A stretch of DNA of 64,000 bases from Glandiceps talaboti (lineage: Eukaryota > Hemichordata > Enteropneusta > Spengelidae). The stretch lies in NCBI RefSeq assembly GCF_964340395.1, contig NC_135551.1, positions 24,623,003 through 24,687,002 of the forward strand, in the 5' to 3' direction. The translations under genes were made by a program, and so were the position numbers. The notes beneath the pieces are model-generated. The model was not told the origin of the DNA. It saw only the letters and a list, made by a program, of their open reading frames with translations, and made no database searches. Position 1 is the stretch's first letter; each line of letters starts with the position of its first letter. Shown piece after piece: positions 1 through 10,101 of the stretch.

Positions 1-2
1 AG

Positions 3-578
3 CCATACGGAGAAGTGAATCAGAATTTTGAAATGGAAGACATTGACAAGAATACTGGTGATCAAGAATCGACCAATGTTTCTGTGGACGTTACTGTGCA
101 ATCAAACGTTCCTGTTACAACAGGAGCTGGTGACGGTGTTGAAGACGTGTACGCGAAAGCCCACAAATCTGTCGTGAGGGAAAACAAAGAGAAATATATG
201 AGAGATTTGACAGCTTGTAAAGAGGAATGGAAGGTGAACGACACCACGGGTCAGACTCACAATAGTAACCATGGCGACAAACTGACCCTTGCGGAAAAAT
301 ATACAGGAGAGAACAATGACATCAGAATATGAATTTACAATAACAAAGACAACATAACCCTAGCTGAATACGACGAAGTGAGATTCGAAGCTCATGCAGA
401 CGACAATAACCATAGGGGTCATCAGGACACTATTGAAGATGCAAATAGCCCAATACATCTAAATGTCGAAGGGTTAATGTACGCTCAATTGGACCTTTCA
501 AACACCAACACTGCAGATCGACCTGACAAAGTTGCAGACGATGAAGATAATATTGTGTATGCAGACGTGAGACAATAG
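3..578 (+). pseudogene. 3' end of an ITIM-bearing IgSF receptor, broken by an in-frame stop (partial at window edge)
   Basis: The frame is open from the window edge to a TGA at 330-332, then continues in the same frame to a TAG ending at 578. No Ig domain or membrane helix is inside the window, so this is only the cytoplasmic tail. Its last part carries GLMYAQLDLS and NIVYADVRQ, two ITIMs (I/V/L/S-x-Y-x-x-L/V/I) 26 residues apart. They match the tail ends of the intact inhibitory genes at 4670 and 13235 (GLTYAELDLS, NLTYADLDLS). A YGEV motif lies at the very left edge. The same-frame continuation past TGA, which contains both ITIMs, suggests a recent nonsense mutation, a polymorphism or an assembly error. 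If the TGA is real, the product ends before both ITIMs. Family assignment is firm; pseudogene status is an inference. Confidence 0.72.
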
Positions 579-1429
579 TAACTTCAATATGCTGAGTGTA
601 AACCGGTAGTATCATATACAGGGGTGATGCTAGCCTATATAGTATATATTCAGGATTCAATTCAAAATACTTTTCACATATAACAAATGGACTCTTAGCT
701 GAAATCAGTTTGTAAAACGACGACACACAAACTATACAATGCAGTCATGATATTACGTTCAAAGTGCTAAGAACCAGACTTGAATCGTACGATAATCGAA
801 CTTTCACCAGTAGATGCTTCTGAAACCTGTTTGAATCAAACACCGGCCGACATTCCTTTTTTTATTAAAAAAAAAATGTTATTGCATAAACAAACTCCAA
901 AGCACTACAACAGCAGGAAACACAAGTAGGAATAAGCAACACACAAACAGTGCTGTCCGTACTAACAGTAAAATTAGACACAAAGTCCTACCCAGTAACA
1001 ATGAATCTGTTACAGCTAACTCGAAATAAATACTGTAGTTGAAACTATCTAACAGTGATCTCTGATAACATTCAACCTGCCTGTTGTTTTTAATAGCAAT
1101 TGTTTTTTTTTCAGTCTTATGCAACCGGCCGATATTCTTACATCACTAAATATTGGAACAAGACATAAACCTAATTTTTAAAAACGTGTTTATGACCTGC
1201 CTTTTACACAACACAAGAGAATATCCCTATACTAAGCTCTGTATAAATCGCTTTATCGATTGGAAGTCATCATGTACATGTACATGGTATAGACTGTACT
1301 GAGCAAACGTTGACAGAACACAATTTACTTTGCCCAATTTCATTCTACACAATTTACTTTGCCCAATTTCATTCTATACAAGTCTTGCTATTATTTTTAT
1401 ACGAAAACACAGCGTAAATCTTTCATTAA
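579..1429. other. Intergenic spacer with a possible small retroposed insert
   Basis: I see no gene here. An imperfect direct repeat of about 16 bp (accggccgacattcct near 842, accggccgatattctt near 1124) brackets about 270 bp that starts with a T-run/A-run. This may be a target-site duplication around a retroposed insert. A 29-bp unit is tandemly duplicated at 1318-1346 and 1347-1375. Confidence 0.4.
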
Positions 1430-1747
1430 ATGTTTATTCTTGCAATAATTGAAACCGTGGTAACCCGCTTCATCAAGACTACTGTATTCTTGTTTGTCGT
1501 CACTTATATAATTTTATTTTCATCATTGATATATATACCTTCCTTCCTTGACATCCCTGTAAACACGACGGTGATAATTGAACAAGAGTCGGGAGGGATG
1601 AAGACGATATATTTGAGTTGTAAGATCAGAGATCTGGTTCCAACTGTTGATAAAACATATTGGATAATGAACGCCAATATAAGTGACACCTTTCACTTTA
1701 TTAAAAAGTCGTGTAGAATACAGCGGGTGCGGCCTGCAAATTGGTGA
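1430..1747 (+). pseudogene. Truncated first Ig domain of the receptor family (relic)
   Basis: The frame encodes IPSFLD.PVNTTVIIEQ, then YLSC, then DKTYWI and ISDTF.F. This aligns along its length with the start of the first Ig domain of the genes at 2231 and 4670 (VPSFLDEPENTTVIIEQ, SLSC, DKTSWI, ISDTY.F). Homology stops after about 90 residues, before the second domain cysteine (the YQC motif), and the frame then closes. The position matching the start codon of the intact genes reads GTG here. There is no membrane helix or tail. It lies immediately upstream of the 5' flank of the next gene and looks like a leftover tandem copy. Confidence 0.75.
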
Positions 1748-1824
1748 CGTTTTCTAAGGAGAAAAAACATATATAGTGAATTCATGGTTTGGAAGTAATA
1801 CACAGGTTCTGTACTGTTATTACT

Positions 1825-2230
1825 TCATGCTATAAGGTATTATTTTGTCTTGCCTATTAATTTCTATTGATGTATTTGTTCTGACAGAGGAGGTATATTT
1901 GAATTTTATATTTCTGTATTGATTGGTTTATGATCAACAATATTAATTTGTAAATGTCAGTCATACAGCTTCATTTCGAGTACTTTGTGATGTATCAGTA
2001 CTTCACATACTTATTATTGTTAGTCAAATTAATACTGTTACAGCCTTTGGCTTAATTTCCCATCCTGTTTCACGCAACATGCACACATTAACCTTTTACC
2101 TTAGCATACACGGAAGTAACCCTGAGTCACCCAAACTGTACTTGACGATATTGTTTTCGTGGAGATCTACTCTACATAACTAGTGGAAGATATCGATAAT
2201 TATATATTCATATTGGTAATTGATCGAACC
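1825..2230 (+). promoter_or_regulatory. 5' flank of the ITAM receptor gene, duplicated upstream of the next gene
   Basis: About 400 bp before the start codon is strongly similar to 4215-4669 before the neighbouring ITIM gene. Shared blocks include tgatgtatcagtacttcaca, the stretch around acacattaaccttttacctt, and agatctactctacataacta just upstream of the ATG. Such similarity outside coding sequence implies that the two paralogues share regulatory DNA through tandem duplication or gene conversion. I see no obvious TATA box, and the transcription start cannot be placed. Confidence 0.55.
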
Positions 2231-2722
2231 ATGATTATAGGCAAGTTCACGGGTATCGTATTATTACTTATTGTTGTCTCTATACTTCCGTTGGTGATGG
2301 CAGTACCGTCCTTCCTTGACGAACCTGAGAACACAACTGTGATAATTGAACAAGGATCAGGAGCGATGGAAATAATATCTCTGAGTTGTCGTATGAGGGG
2401 TTTCGACCCACCAGCAGTGATAGACAAAACATCATGGATAAAGAATGACGTCATTATAAGTGACACTTATCTCTTTCGTCAAGATATCGGTCATTTAAAG
2501 GACAATCGATATTCAATCGAAATTCGTTCAGAATACGGGCGGTATGACCTACAAATCGATGCCGTTACAGAGGTGACTGCTGCATTCGACAGTGGCAGAT
2601 ATCAATGTGCACTGCAATGGACAGCAAACGATACCAACATTATTGAATCTCCGATTATCTATGTAAAGGTGTTCATTGTTCCAAGAGAAACGTATCCCGT
2701 GTGTCAAACATCTCATATTACT

Positions 2723-2777
<55 letters not shown>

Positions 2778-3685
2778 CTGGAATAAATGTGATAGTAGAT
2801 ACAGAAGTGACACTGTCATGTCGATCAGACACAGGAATACCACAAAGTACAATACAATGGAAAAGGAATGATGGCCAAGAAGTACTGAGCACCTTCTATA
2901 ACATATCCTATTCGACAGAACTGATGATATATGACTTAACCTGGCATCCAGTCATTGCGGATGATGGTGTTACGTTCACATGTACACTGACACACCCAGG
3001 CTTAAGTGAAATCAGGTCATGTATCGTCGGGCCATTTTATATACAATATCTTCCTGTAGTCAGTACAACACCTGAACTAATTTATGTAAATAAGTCAACA
3101 CAGTCTATTGATATCACGTGTGTTTTCTCTGCTAATCCCCCAGTAGAAGAATACGACTGGTTTGTAGAAGGTAATGTTGTGTATAATTCCGATGAATTTG
3201 CTTTTACACTTGATGGAAATATTTTAACAGTGTCAGATTTCAATGGTGATAAAAACGGGCAATATCTAATTACATGTGTAACACGAAACAGTGTTGGATA
3301 TGCAAACGCCTCTAGTATATTGAACGTTGACATCAATGAACAAGGTTCGACAACGGCACTACCAGGTGATACGTGTAGTCAATGTGATCGTCCACAGTGT
3401 AGTGGGGGAGTATTGGTCGCTGTAGCATTGTCGTGTTTTCTTGCTGGTTCATTGTCGACTATTGCGATGTTTTACATAGCCTACAAACTTAGACGGCTAC
3501 CCTTTCCATCGACTACAAACAAGAAGGAAGACAATGTCACGCACGGCGTTAGTAATGAGGTGTGTGAAAATAATGATGAGTATGAAATGGTCAGAGACAA
3601 TACAGAAAGACAAGGAGATGGTGAACATTATCAAACATTAACTGGTCAGGTCAATGATATGTATACATCACTGAAGAAATCGTAA
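2231..3685 (+). CDS. Activating-type IgSF receptor with its own cytoplasmic ITAM (pair 1, ITAM member)
   Basis: Single open frame of 484 aa. Start chosen at 2231 because its N-terminus aligns with the start of the gene at 4670 (MIIGKFTG / MITGKFTG). Residues 1-24 are a signal peptide ending VMA. Three Ig-like domains follow: D1 about 25-145 (C53, W in TSWIKN, DSGRYQC with C126), D2 about 150-265 and D3 about 268-365. A Cys-rich stalk, a membrane helix about 394-418 with no charged residue, and a basic KLRR stop-transfer come next. The tail of about 65 residues ends YQTL-TGQVNDM-YTSL (Y467, Y478), a perfect ITAM of the kind that recruits Syk/ZAP-70 kinases in vertebrates. A further tyrosine, Y451 (DEYEMV), lies upstream. 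An 18-residue Asn run encoded by (AAC)18 sits at the D1-D2 junction. An activating role is inferred from the ITAM; the ligand is unknown. Confidence 0.9.
2723..2776 (+). repeat. Coding (AAC)18 microsatellite, poly-Asn between D1 and D2
   Basis: Eighteen perfect AAC codons in frame. The paralogous gene at 4670 has no such run at the matching place, so this is a recent expansion. Perfect repeats of this length usually vary in number between individuals. Confidence 0.95.
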
Positions 3686-3754
3686 ATATATCATAACACA
3701 TTATCCATCGGGACGAAAGGTTCGGCAGATATATGACAAATCGACACATTCCTT

Positions 3755-3851
<97 letters not shown>

Positions 3852-4214
3852 CCAATCAATGAACGAACGAACGAACCAGCCAGCCAGCCAGCCAGCCAGC
3901 TAGTCAGCCAATAAACAAGCCAACGAGCGAATGAACAAACAAACAAACAAACAAACGAGCCAACCAACCAACCAACCAACCAACCAAATGCACACATATT
4001 CAGATAGCTAAACCACACAAAAGGAAGCAATTTTAATAAAGGACAAATATTCCAGAAGACGATTTATTATAATTCAACATTTCGACTTATTGTTATAAAG
4101 AAGTAATTAGTTAAATTTGTAGGAAATCCATATGCAAATATTATATTATTGCAAAGTCAATACTTAATTTCCGACTTTGACATAATATATTGGTCACTAT
4201 TGTATAATTGCCCC
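3686..4214. repeat. Spacer with tetranucleotide repeats, (AATC)n and relatives
   Basis: After the stop codon, about 3753-3850 is a long (AATC)n array. Shorter GAAC, CAGC, CAAA and CCAA tetranucleotide tracts run on to about 3986. AATAAA hexamers at 3910-3915 and 4035-4040 are candidate polyadenylation signals for the upstream gene. There is no gene. Confidence 0.85.
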
Positions 4215-4669
4215 AATTAATTTGGTATTATTTATTTTTTCTATTGATATGTTTAATCAGACGCATAGAAGGTAATTATAGTTTTATGTTTCTGTATTGG
4301 TTGTTGATAAGCACTATTTGTACATGTCAGTCATACTGGTTTTGCCTATCATGGGTACAAGTATTGTTAGGGTTTACTTACCACGAGTTGTTATTAATAC
4401 ATTTTCCTCCCTACAGTGTATTGTGATGTATCAGTACTTCACATACTTTTTTATTGTTAGTCAAATTATACTGTTACAGCCTTTGACTAAAGTTTATTTC
4501 CCATCATGCTTCACAGAGCATACACACATTAACCTTTTATCTTAGCATACACCGGAAGTCACACGCAGTCACCCAAACTGTACTTGATATTATTTTCGTA
4601 GAGATCTACTCTACATAACTAGTGGAAGATATCGATAATGATATATTCAGATTAGTAATTGACTGAACC
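4215..4669 (+). promoter_or_regulatory. 5' flank of the ITIM receptor gene, homologous to 1825-2230
   Basis: Long similarity to the 5' flank of the ITAM gene next door, including the gatctactctacataactag block about 70 bp before the ATG. Short open frames here (4208-4545) match no family and fall in the duplicated non-coding flank, so I do not call them genes. Confidence 0.55.
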
Positions 4670-6544
4670 ATGATTACAGGCAAGTTCACGGGTATCTTAT
4701 TATTGCTTATTATTGCCTCTATACTTCCTTCGGTGATGTCTGTACCGTCCTTCCTTGAGGAACCTGAGAACACCACTGTGATAATTGAACAAGGATCACA
4801 AGATGTGAAGACGATATCTCTGAGTTTTCGTATTAAGGGTTTCGACTCACAAGGAGTGATAGACAAAACATCATGGATAAAGAATGACGTCATTATAAGT
4901 GACACCTATCACTTTCGCCAAAATATCAGTCATTTAAAGGACAGTCGATATTCAATTGACAGTCGTACAGAATACGGGCGGTATGACCTACAAATCGATG
5001 CCGTTACAGAGGAGACTGCTGAATTCGACAGTGGCAGATATCAATGTGCACTGCAATGGGGAGCAAACGATACCAACATCATTCAATCATCGATTGTTAA
5101 TGTCAAAGTTTACATAATTCCGAAAGGAGAATATCCGATCTGTGAAAAGGACATACCCGAGGGAACACACAACAAAGTTAGCAGTAGCAAAATAGAGGTA
5201 GTTGAAGGAACCCAAGTTATCATGTCTTGTAAGTCGTATAATGGAATACCACAAGTGGCTTTGCAGTGGAGAGATTTTCATAATATTATGACGTCATCAA
5301 AAGGGTCACTGACGGAAGGTGAAGATGAACTGGTTGTTGTCAATGTTACTTGGACAGCAATGAGAACAGGGAATAATATATTTGTGTGTACACTCTATCA
5401 TCCGGGACTAATGGAAAATAGGACGTGTGACATTGGGCCAATAACTGTGTTATTCAAACCTACGGTAGAAATCATACCACACACGCATGTTATGTCGACA
5501 GAGGCAGTCTCGTTCTACTGTAAGGCTAGTTCAAATCCACGTGTAGAACAATATAAATGGACATATGATGGCACAGAAATAGGTGAAAACACACATGATG
5601 GAATTAAACAACAAAATGAAACACTTATTATTGAATATATACCAGGGCGTGAAGCAGACAGACATAATATTACGTGCATTGCTATAAATGCTTTGGGTAG
5701 TACTTCCAGTGAAATTGCAACCCTTCTTCCAAAAACTCCCATGAGTGTGACATCAATGCCAATGAAACAATCTGGTACCCAAGTTTCTCTTATAGCTGGT
5801 GTGGTTGGAGCATACGTCGGTGTAATCTTAATCGGTCTCCTCGTGATTCTGTCCATTTACATAATTAAATCAAAGAGAAGGGCAACATCTTCCAAACGGG
5901 GTGATGAAAATACTACTTCAGAGCAAAACCTTAACATTTCATCAACGCAAATAGAGAATTATTATTCGTCGAACGATGGATACAGTTCCGATTTGCCAGA
6001 TGACTCGGATATTCAAAATAGACACGAATCACGTTCAAACAGCACGGCTCCAACAATCACCCCAGAAAATGAAACTAACTTGAGTTCTTCGTATGCCACT
6101 GTCGACATGACAAAGAAAAAACCAAAGCGTACAAAAAACAGTGACCCAAATTTAAAACTACCAGACACACCTACGCAAGACGAAAATACACCTGACGTAA
6201 ACAACTCGAGAGATCCAACAGAAAATGAAACAGACTTGAGTTATATGTATGCTAGTGTCGACATGGCCAAGAAAAAAATGAAGCGCACAGAGAAAAGTGA
6301 ACCGAATTTAAAACAGTCAGACACATTTAAGCAAGACGTAAATACCCCTGACGTAAACAACTCGAAAGATCGAGAAGTCAAACCGAATGAAAAGAAACCG
6401 TCGTTAAAGAATGTGGAAGGATTGACCTATGCGGAGCTTGACCTGTCATCAATAATAGCTAGTAATGTTAAAGTGAAAGGAGACCAACGACAGTCAACAA
6501 AGGATTTAGTTGAATCAACTGTCTATGCAGAAGTGAGACTTTAA
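4670..6544 (+). CDS. Inhibitory-type IgSF receptor with tandem ITIMs (pair 1, ITIM member)
   Basis: Single open frame of 624 aa. Signal peptide 1-24; Ig-like D1 about 25-145, D2 about 150-265, D3 about 268-355; membrane helix about 372-399, then KSKRR; tail of about 225 residues. D1 is roughly 80% identical by eye to the gene at 2231, but the first canonical cysteine is replaced (SLSF, F53, against SLSC) while C126 remains. D2, D3 and the tail are far more divergent. The tail ends with LTYAEL (Y587) and TVYAEV (Y619), ITIM-type motifs 32 residues apart. Two more motifs, SSYATV (Y475) and MYASV (Y527), lie in a tandem duplication of 51/52 residues encoded by 6062-6214 and 6215-6370. In vertebrates paired ITIMs recruit SHP phosphatases, and an inhibitory role here is inferred from that. 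A polyadenylation signal AATAAA is at 6655-6660. Confidence 0.9.
   Translation: MITGKFTGILLLLIIASILPSVMSVPSFLEEPENTTVIIEQGSQDVKTISLSFRIKGFDSQGVIDKTSWIKNDVIISDTYHFRQNISHLKDSRYSIDSRTEYGRYDLQIDAVTEETAEFDSGRYQCALQWGANDTNIIQSSIVNVKVYIIPKGEYPICEKDIPEGTHNKVSSSKIEVVEGTQVIMSCKSYNGIPQVALQWRDFHNIMTSSKGSLTEGEDELVVVNVTWTAMRTGNNIFVCTLYHPGLMENRTCDIGPITVLFKPTVEIIPHTHVMSTEAVSFYCKASSNPRVEQYKWTYDGTEIGENTHDGIKQQNETLIIEYIPGREADRHNITCIAINALGSTSSEIATLLPKTPMSVTSMPMKQSGTQVSLIAGVVGAYVGVILIGLLVILSIYIIKSKRRATSSKRGDENTTSEQNLNISSTQIENYYSSNDGYSSDLPDDSDIQNRHESRSNSTAPTITPENETNLSSSYATVDMTKKKPKRTKNSDPNLKLPDTPTQDENTPDVNNSRDPTENETDLSYMYASVDMAKKKMKRTEKSEPNLKQSDTFKQDVNTPDVNNSKDREVKPNEKKPSLKNVEGLTYAELDLSSIIASNVKVKGDQRQSTKDLVESTVYAEVRL
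6062..6370 (+). repeat. Tandem duplication of a 51/52-residue tail unit within the ITIM receptor
   Basis: Unit 1 is 6062-6214 and unit 2 is 6215-6370. Each reads ENET.LS..YA.VDM.KKK.KRT..S.PNLK, then a DT..QD.NTPDVNNS ending. Each carries one tyrosine motif, YATV or YASV. The other receptor tails lack the unit. Confidence 0.9.
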
Positions 6545-7357
6545 AATACAGAATGACGTCAATTCACGTGAGGGCATCTATATACTATAGTATCGAAACT
6601 TTTCAAACCACACAGACGTTCATCGTGTCAATAATAACCATGTTCATATATTCGAATAAATACAGTTATGTATATAACTTTTCACTGGTATTCTGTATAT
6701 ATAGTAGCATCGTCATAAAGTCATGTTTTTCTATTAAAGCTGCACTAGCTACAACTGGAAAGTTTTTAAAACCTGTTTTGTTAGGTATAATGATTTAATC
6801 ATGATGTCATACACCCTGAAGAGTATTGAATAACATCATGGTAAACATATTTGTGCAGCTGTAGACACGGTATGGAGTAATATACCCAATCAAATTGAAT
6901 TTAGGGTTCACACCCAAAATTCAACGTCCTCAACGAATCATGATTTCACCTTATAAATATACTACTAATAGATAAAAAAAGACCTTTAATTGACATGTAA
7001 AATGTTTGATTATAGGTATTTTAACAACTTTCAGTGAATATATTTTGATACAAAAAAATAATAATAATAATACCACAGTTACAGCTAGTGCAGGTATAAA
7101 GCTACACATTCTTCTTCAGTACGTCACCGGTAATGTCACCTTAACCGATATATTTAATTTGACAGTTCTGGTGACCCACTGCAGAAGAGTAGTCCAGTCG
7201 TCTTGAAATATTTGGGTTAGAAATGTATGAACACATGGATTTATGTACCCATGTGAAATCAGTGCCACGTAATTTCATGTAGTCAACCAATAGCAGTATG
7301 CTTATGTGTTAACGTTTACTAACTGGAAACATAATGTACGTACGTAGAGTTTAATAG
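6545..7357. other. Intergenic, no gene recognised
   Basis: Holds the 3' flank and polyadenylation signal of the upstream ITIM gene. The short open frames in this stretch have no recognisable domain and no counterpart beside the other receptor genes. Confidence 0.5.
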
Positions 7358-7359
7358 TA

Positions 7360-7813
7360 GAGAGGTTTAGATGCGCGTATGTACGTGTGTTCTATACGTG
7401 TAGCGTCATAGTCACGTGATTCGAAGCAACTCAGGCGTTCTGTATCAAACGACGCTACGTCAAAATGGCGGTCTACACGTATCTGTAAATACGTGTTGAG
7501 TTTTTGTCATTTTCTTCGATTAAAAGGCGTATTTTTTATATCAAAGTTCGGAAGCGTAACGTTAAACTAATTGTTTGGTTTTTGGTTTGGGTAGTTGCAG
7601 AAAAAATGGCAAAACTACGGACAAATTTAGAAAACAAAGACGTGTCTGGCCTTCTGGAAAGAAGATGTCAACGCGCGCGTTCACTTTCCACTGTTTTTCA
7701 CGTTTGTGTTTAGAACGCATAACTAAACACAATTTTGTACGCGTCATTACTTGTACGCCTGCACTATCATGCTCCCGTAGGCGTACGCGTTCGAACGTGT
7801 ATCTAAACCTCTC
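7360..7813. mobile_element. MITE, Tc1/mariner-like, TA target duplication
   Basis: A 454-bp element with inverted ends: gagaggtttagat at 7360 and its reverse complement atctaaacctctc ending at 7813. A more degenerate inverted zone rich in CG, cgta and acgt continues inward. TA dinucleotides flank both sides (7358-7359 and 7814-7815). No transposase is encoded, so it is non-autonomous. The small open frames inside are incidental. Confidence 0.75.
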
Positions 7814-7815
7814 TA

Positions 7816-9050
7816 ATATCGATATAACTTATACTGTATTAATAACTCAGTCTGTTTAAATGCATCAATGTCAATTAATGAATAATTATAAGAATTTGAA
7901 AGTATATTTCCACTGTGTTCTCTGAATACAATGTATATTAAATGCTCTTAACTTGTCATGCGAGGTTAAGACCACGAACTTTGCCTAAGACACATTCAGG
8001 CCGAATGCTACAGAAGAAAGCCGAAGTCAAATGATGGCGCTATCGCATAGAACTTGTGAGTGTCCCAAATGATAAAAAACACTTATACTTTATTACTTAC
8101 CTGAAACACGGTTAAGATTAGTAATTAATTAAATTATAGGCTGGTACGTATAAAATTTGTTCTCATACCTAATTTTATTCGTAGTACAATTTGAATCATG
8201 CGTTTATCATCTCCTGTACCTGGTCCAACAAAAGTCCTTTTTCGTATCCAACAATCTTTTAATAAAGTTGTTCCGTTTTACACCATGGTGAGAAATTAGA
8301 TTTTGAAAGGCAATTGTTTTACAACAATGAAAACGACTTAATAATCTCTTTATTAATACTGGATAATAAACACTTATCTCCCAAGAAGTCCAGTGAGGGA
8401 CATTCCTCATGGGTTCAGTGTTAAAGCGTAGCGGGTCATTCTTTCAGCCCCGAGGTTAATTAAAACGTTGTTACGTAGAAACGACGTCAGAAGATGTATT
8501 CTAATGATATTCAAGACGTGTATCCTCAGTAAAACAACTAATTGAATATTACAATGTATGTACATATTTATTGTGTATCCAATTACAGAAAACGTGTTCA
8601 GTTACAGCACATGTAAGACGTGACTTCGCTGTTGACTTCTCTAAAACATTGAATTAGTTTGAAATTTAACCAAGATGCAAAATACTGTATAATAGATAAA
8701 ATATCAATATAGGTGGAATGAAATAGAAAACAAAGGATGAGAGTAAACAGCTGTTCTCCCAGAAACAACAACATATAAGTACTTCTTTGGCACTATACAC
8801 AATAGAAATGCAGCGACCCTTCACCCCAAAAGGTCTCGCTTTGTTAATCGTCTTTAAACCGATATTACCACTTCAGATATTTTAGTACACGTCAAATACA
8901 GAAAGGGGCTAGGCCAAATACTGGATCATGCTAAGGGTGACAAACACTATTGATTACATTACAAAGAACGCGTATAGGTAATCTAATAGATGTGAACGTT
9001 TATATGATCAATTAAACCATTTGGTAATATAGTTATGATATTTCAGTGGC
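7816..9050. other. Intergenic, no gene recognised
   Basis: AT-rich DNA with no supportable coding region on either strand. I found no match to the Ig or transporter families here. Confidence 0.5.
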
Positions 9051-9109
9051 TTTCCATGCTTTAAAGATTTTGACAAATACATGTAAATACATTTATCAAA
9101 ATCCAACCA

Positions 9110-9422
9110 CTGTATGTGGCTATATAGTTTGCATGTTTTTCTTTTTGCACGTCCTTTTATTGTTTTAATTGTACGCCCTCTTTAGTTATGTTTGCTAATT
9201 GGTAGCCTACTGATTTCAGTTTAGTTTTCTTTACCATTCTTTGTAATTCTACTATGACTCTACTCAGTGTTGTGTAGGTTTTGTTCCATTTATAATGTCA
9301 TTTATAATGTCGCTGTTATTGTTTTTGCATAGATGTAATTTGTATATTGTATTTTGATTTATTTTATTTTGTGTGCAAGTATATCAATTTCCCCATGGGG
9401 ATTAATAAAATATATTTTATCT
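9110..9422 (+). mobile_element. Probable 3' end of a non-LTR retrotransposon (LINE)
   Basis: A T-rich stretch ends in tttccccatggggattaata followed by AAATATATTTTATCT. A small hairpin plus a short simple tail of this kind is typical of 3' termini of CR1/L2/jockey-like LINEs in invertebrates. No reverse transcriptase remains, and the 5' limit is a guess. The assignment rests on the tail only. Confidence 0.4.
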
Positions 9423-9481
9423 TTCAACACAAGATAATTAAAGGGTAAACTGGGCTATCTGGTACATAAATGGCGTTGTAA

Positions 9482-9620
<139 letters not shown>

Positions 9621-9949
9621 GTCTTAGTGTGTTTCTGTCTGTCTGTTTAGTAACCCTGCCATGCCCTCTCCCTCTGCTATATATAAAACTCGACTAAACG
9701 TCAATTTTGTTGTAATAGTTACTTAGAAAATTAATGAGATGACTGTAACAATCATCAGTCAAAACAAACCTTCATTAAAAATTATATTCCTATGTACACC
9801 TTTCCAACATTGTCATGTACCATTTGATGCATGGAATATATATTATTCATGTATCAAAATACCATAAAATGTTCTCACCTCTAGGCAACAAGCCAATGTC
9901 TCAACAGGTAAACTTAAGGAGAGTACAGAACAAAGGCTGCGGGAAGCAG

Positions 9950-10101
9950 TGACGTCAGTTTTACACGGAAAAGAACCCGGATCGAGGAAATAAATATAGT
10001 ACCGTACCTTGTAAACCATAGTTTAATTTTGATAACATTGACATTGGAATATCGTTGCATATGAAGTTTCACACTGAGGTTTATTCTATTACAAAGCAGT
10101 T
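9950..10101 (+). promoter_or_regulatory. 5' flank of the second ITAM gene with a palindromic CRE
   Basis: TGACGTCA, the full palindromic CREB/ATF site, is at 9950-9957, 152 bp before the ATG. The same octamer lies 154 bp before the ATG of the paired ITIM gene. A shared block, acccggatcgaggaaata, follows at about 9976, and the last 50 bp before the ATG are almost identical in the two genes. Conservation between the pair suggests a real shared element, though it may only reflect recent duplication. Confidence 0.55.

Noticed and set aside
2183-2230. Upstream extension of the ITAM gene frame to a GTG at 2183
   Set aside because: Homology with the gene at 4670 and the position of the signal peptide favour the ATG at 2231. 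A GTG start is unlikely in an animal gene.
2446-4892. TGACGTCA at 2446-2453 and 4885-4892
   Set aside because: Both lie inside the D1 coding sequence, where they encode part of NDVII. They are shared because the protein is conserved, so I do not read them as regulatory sites.
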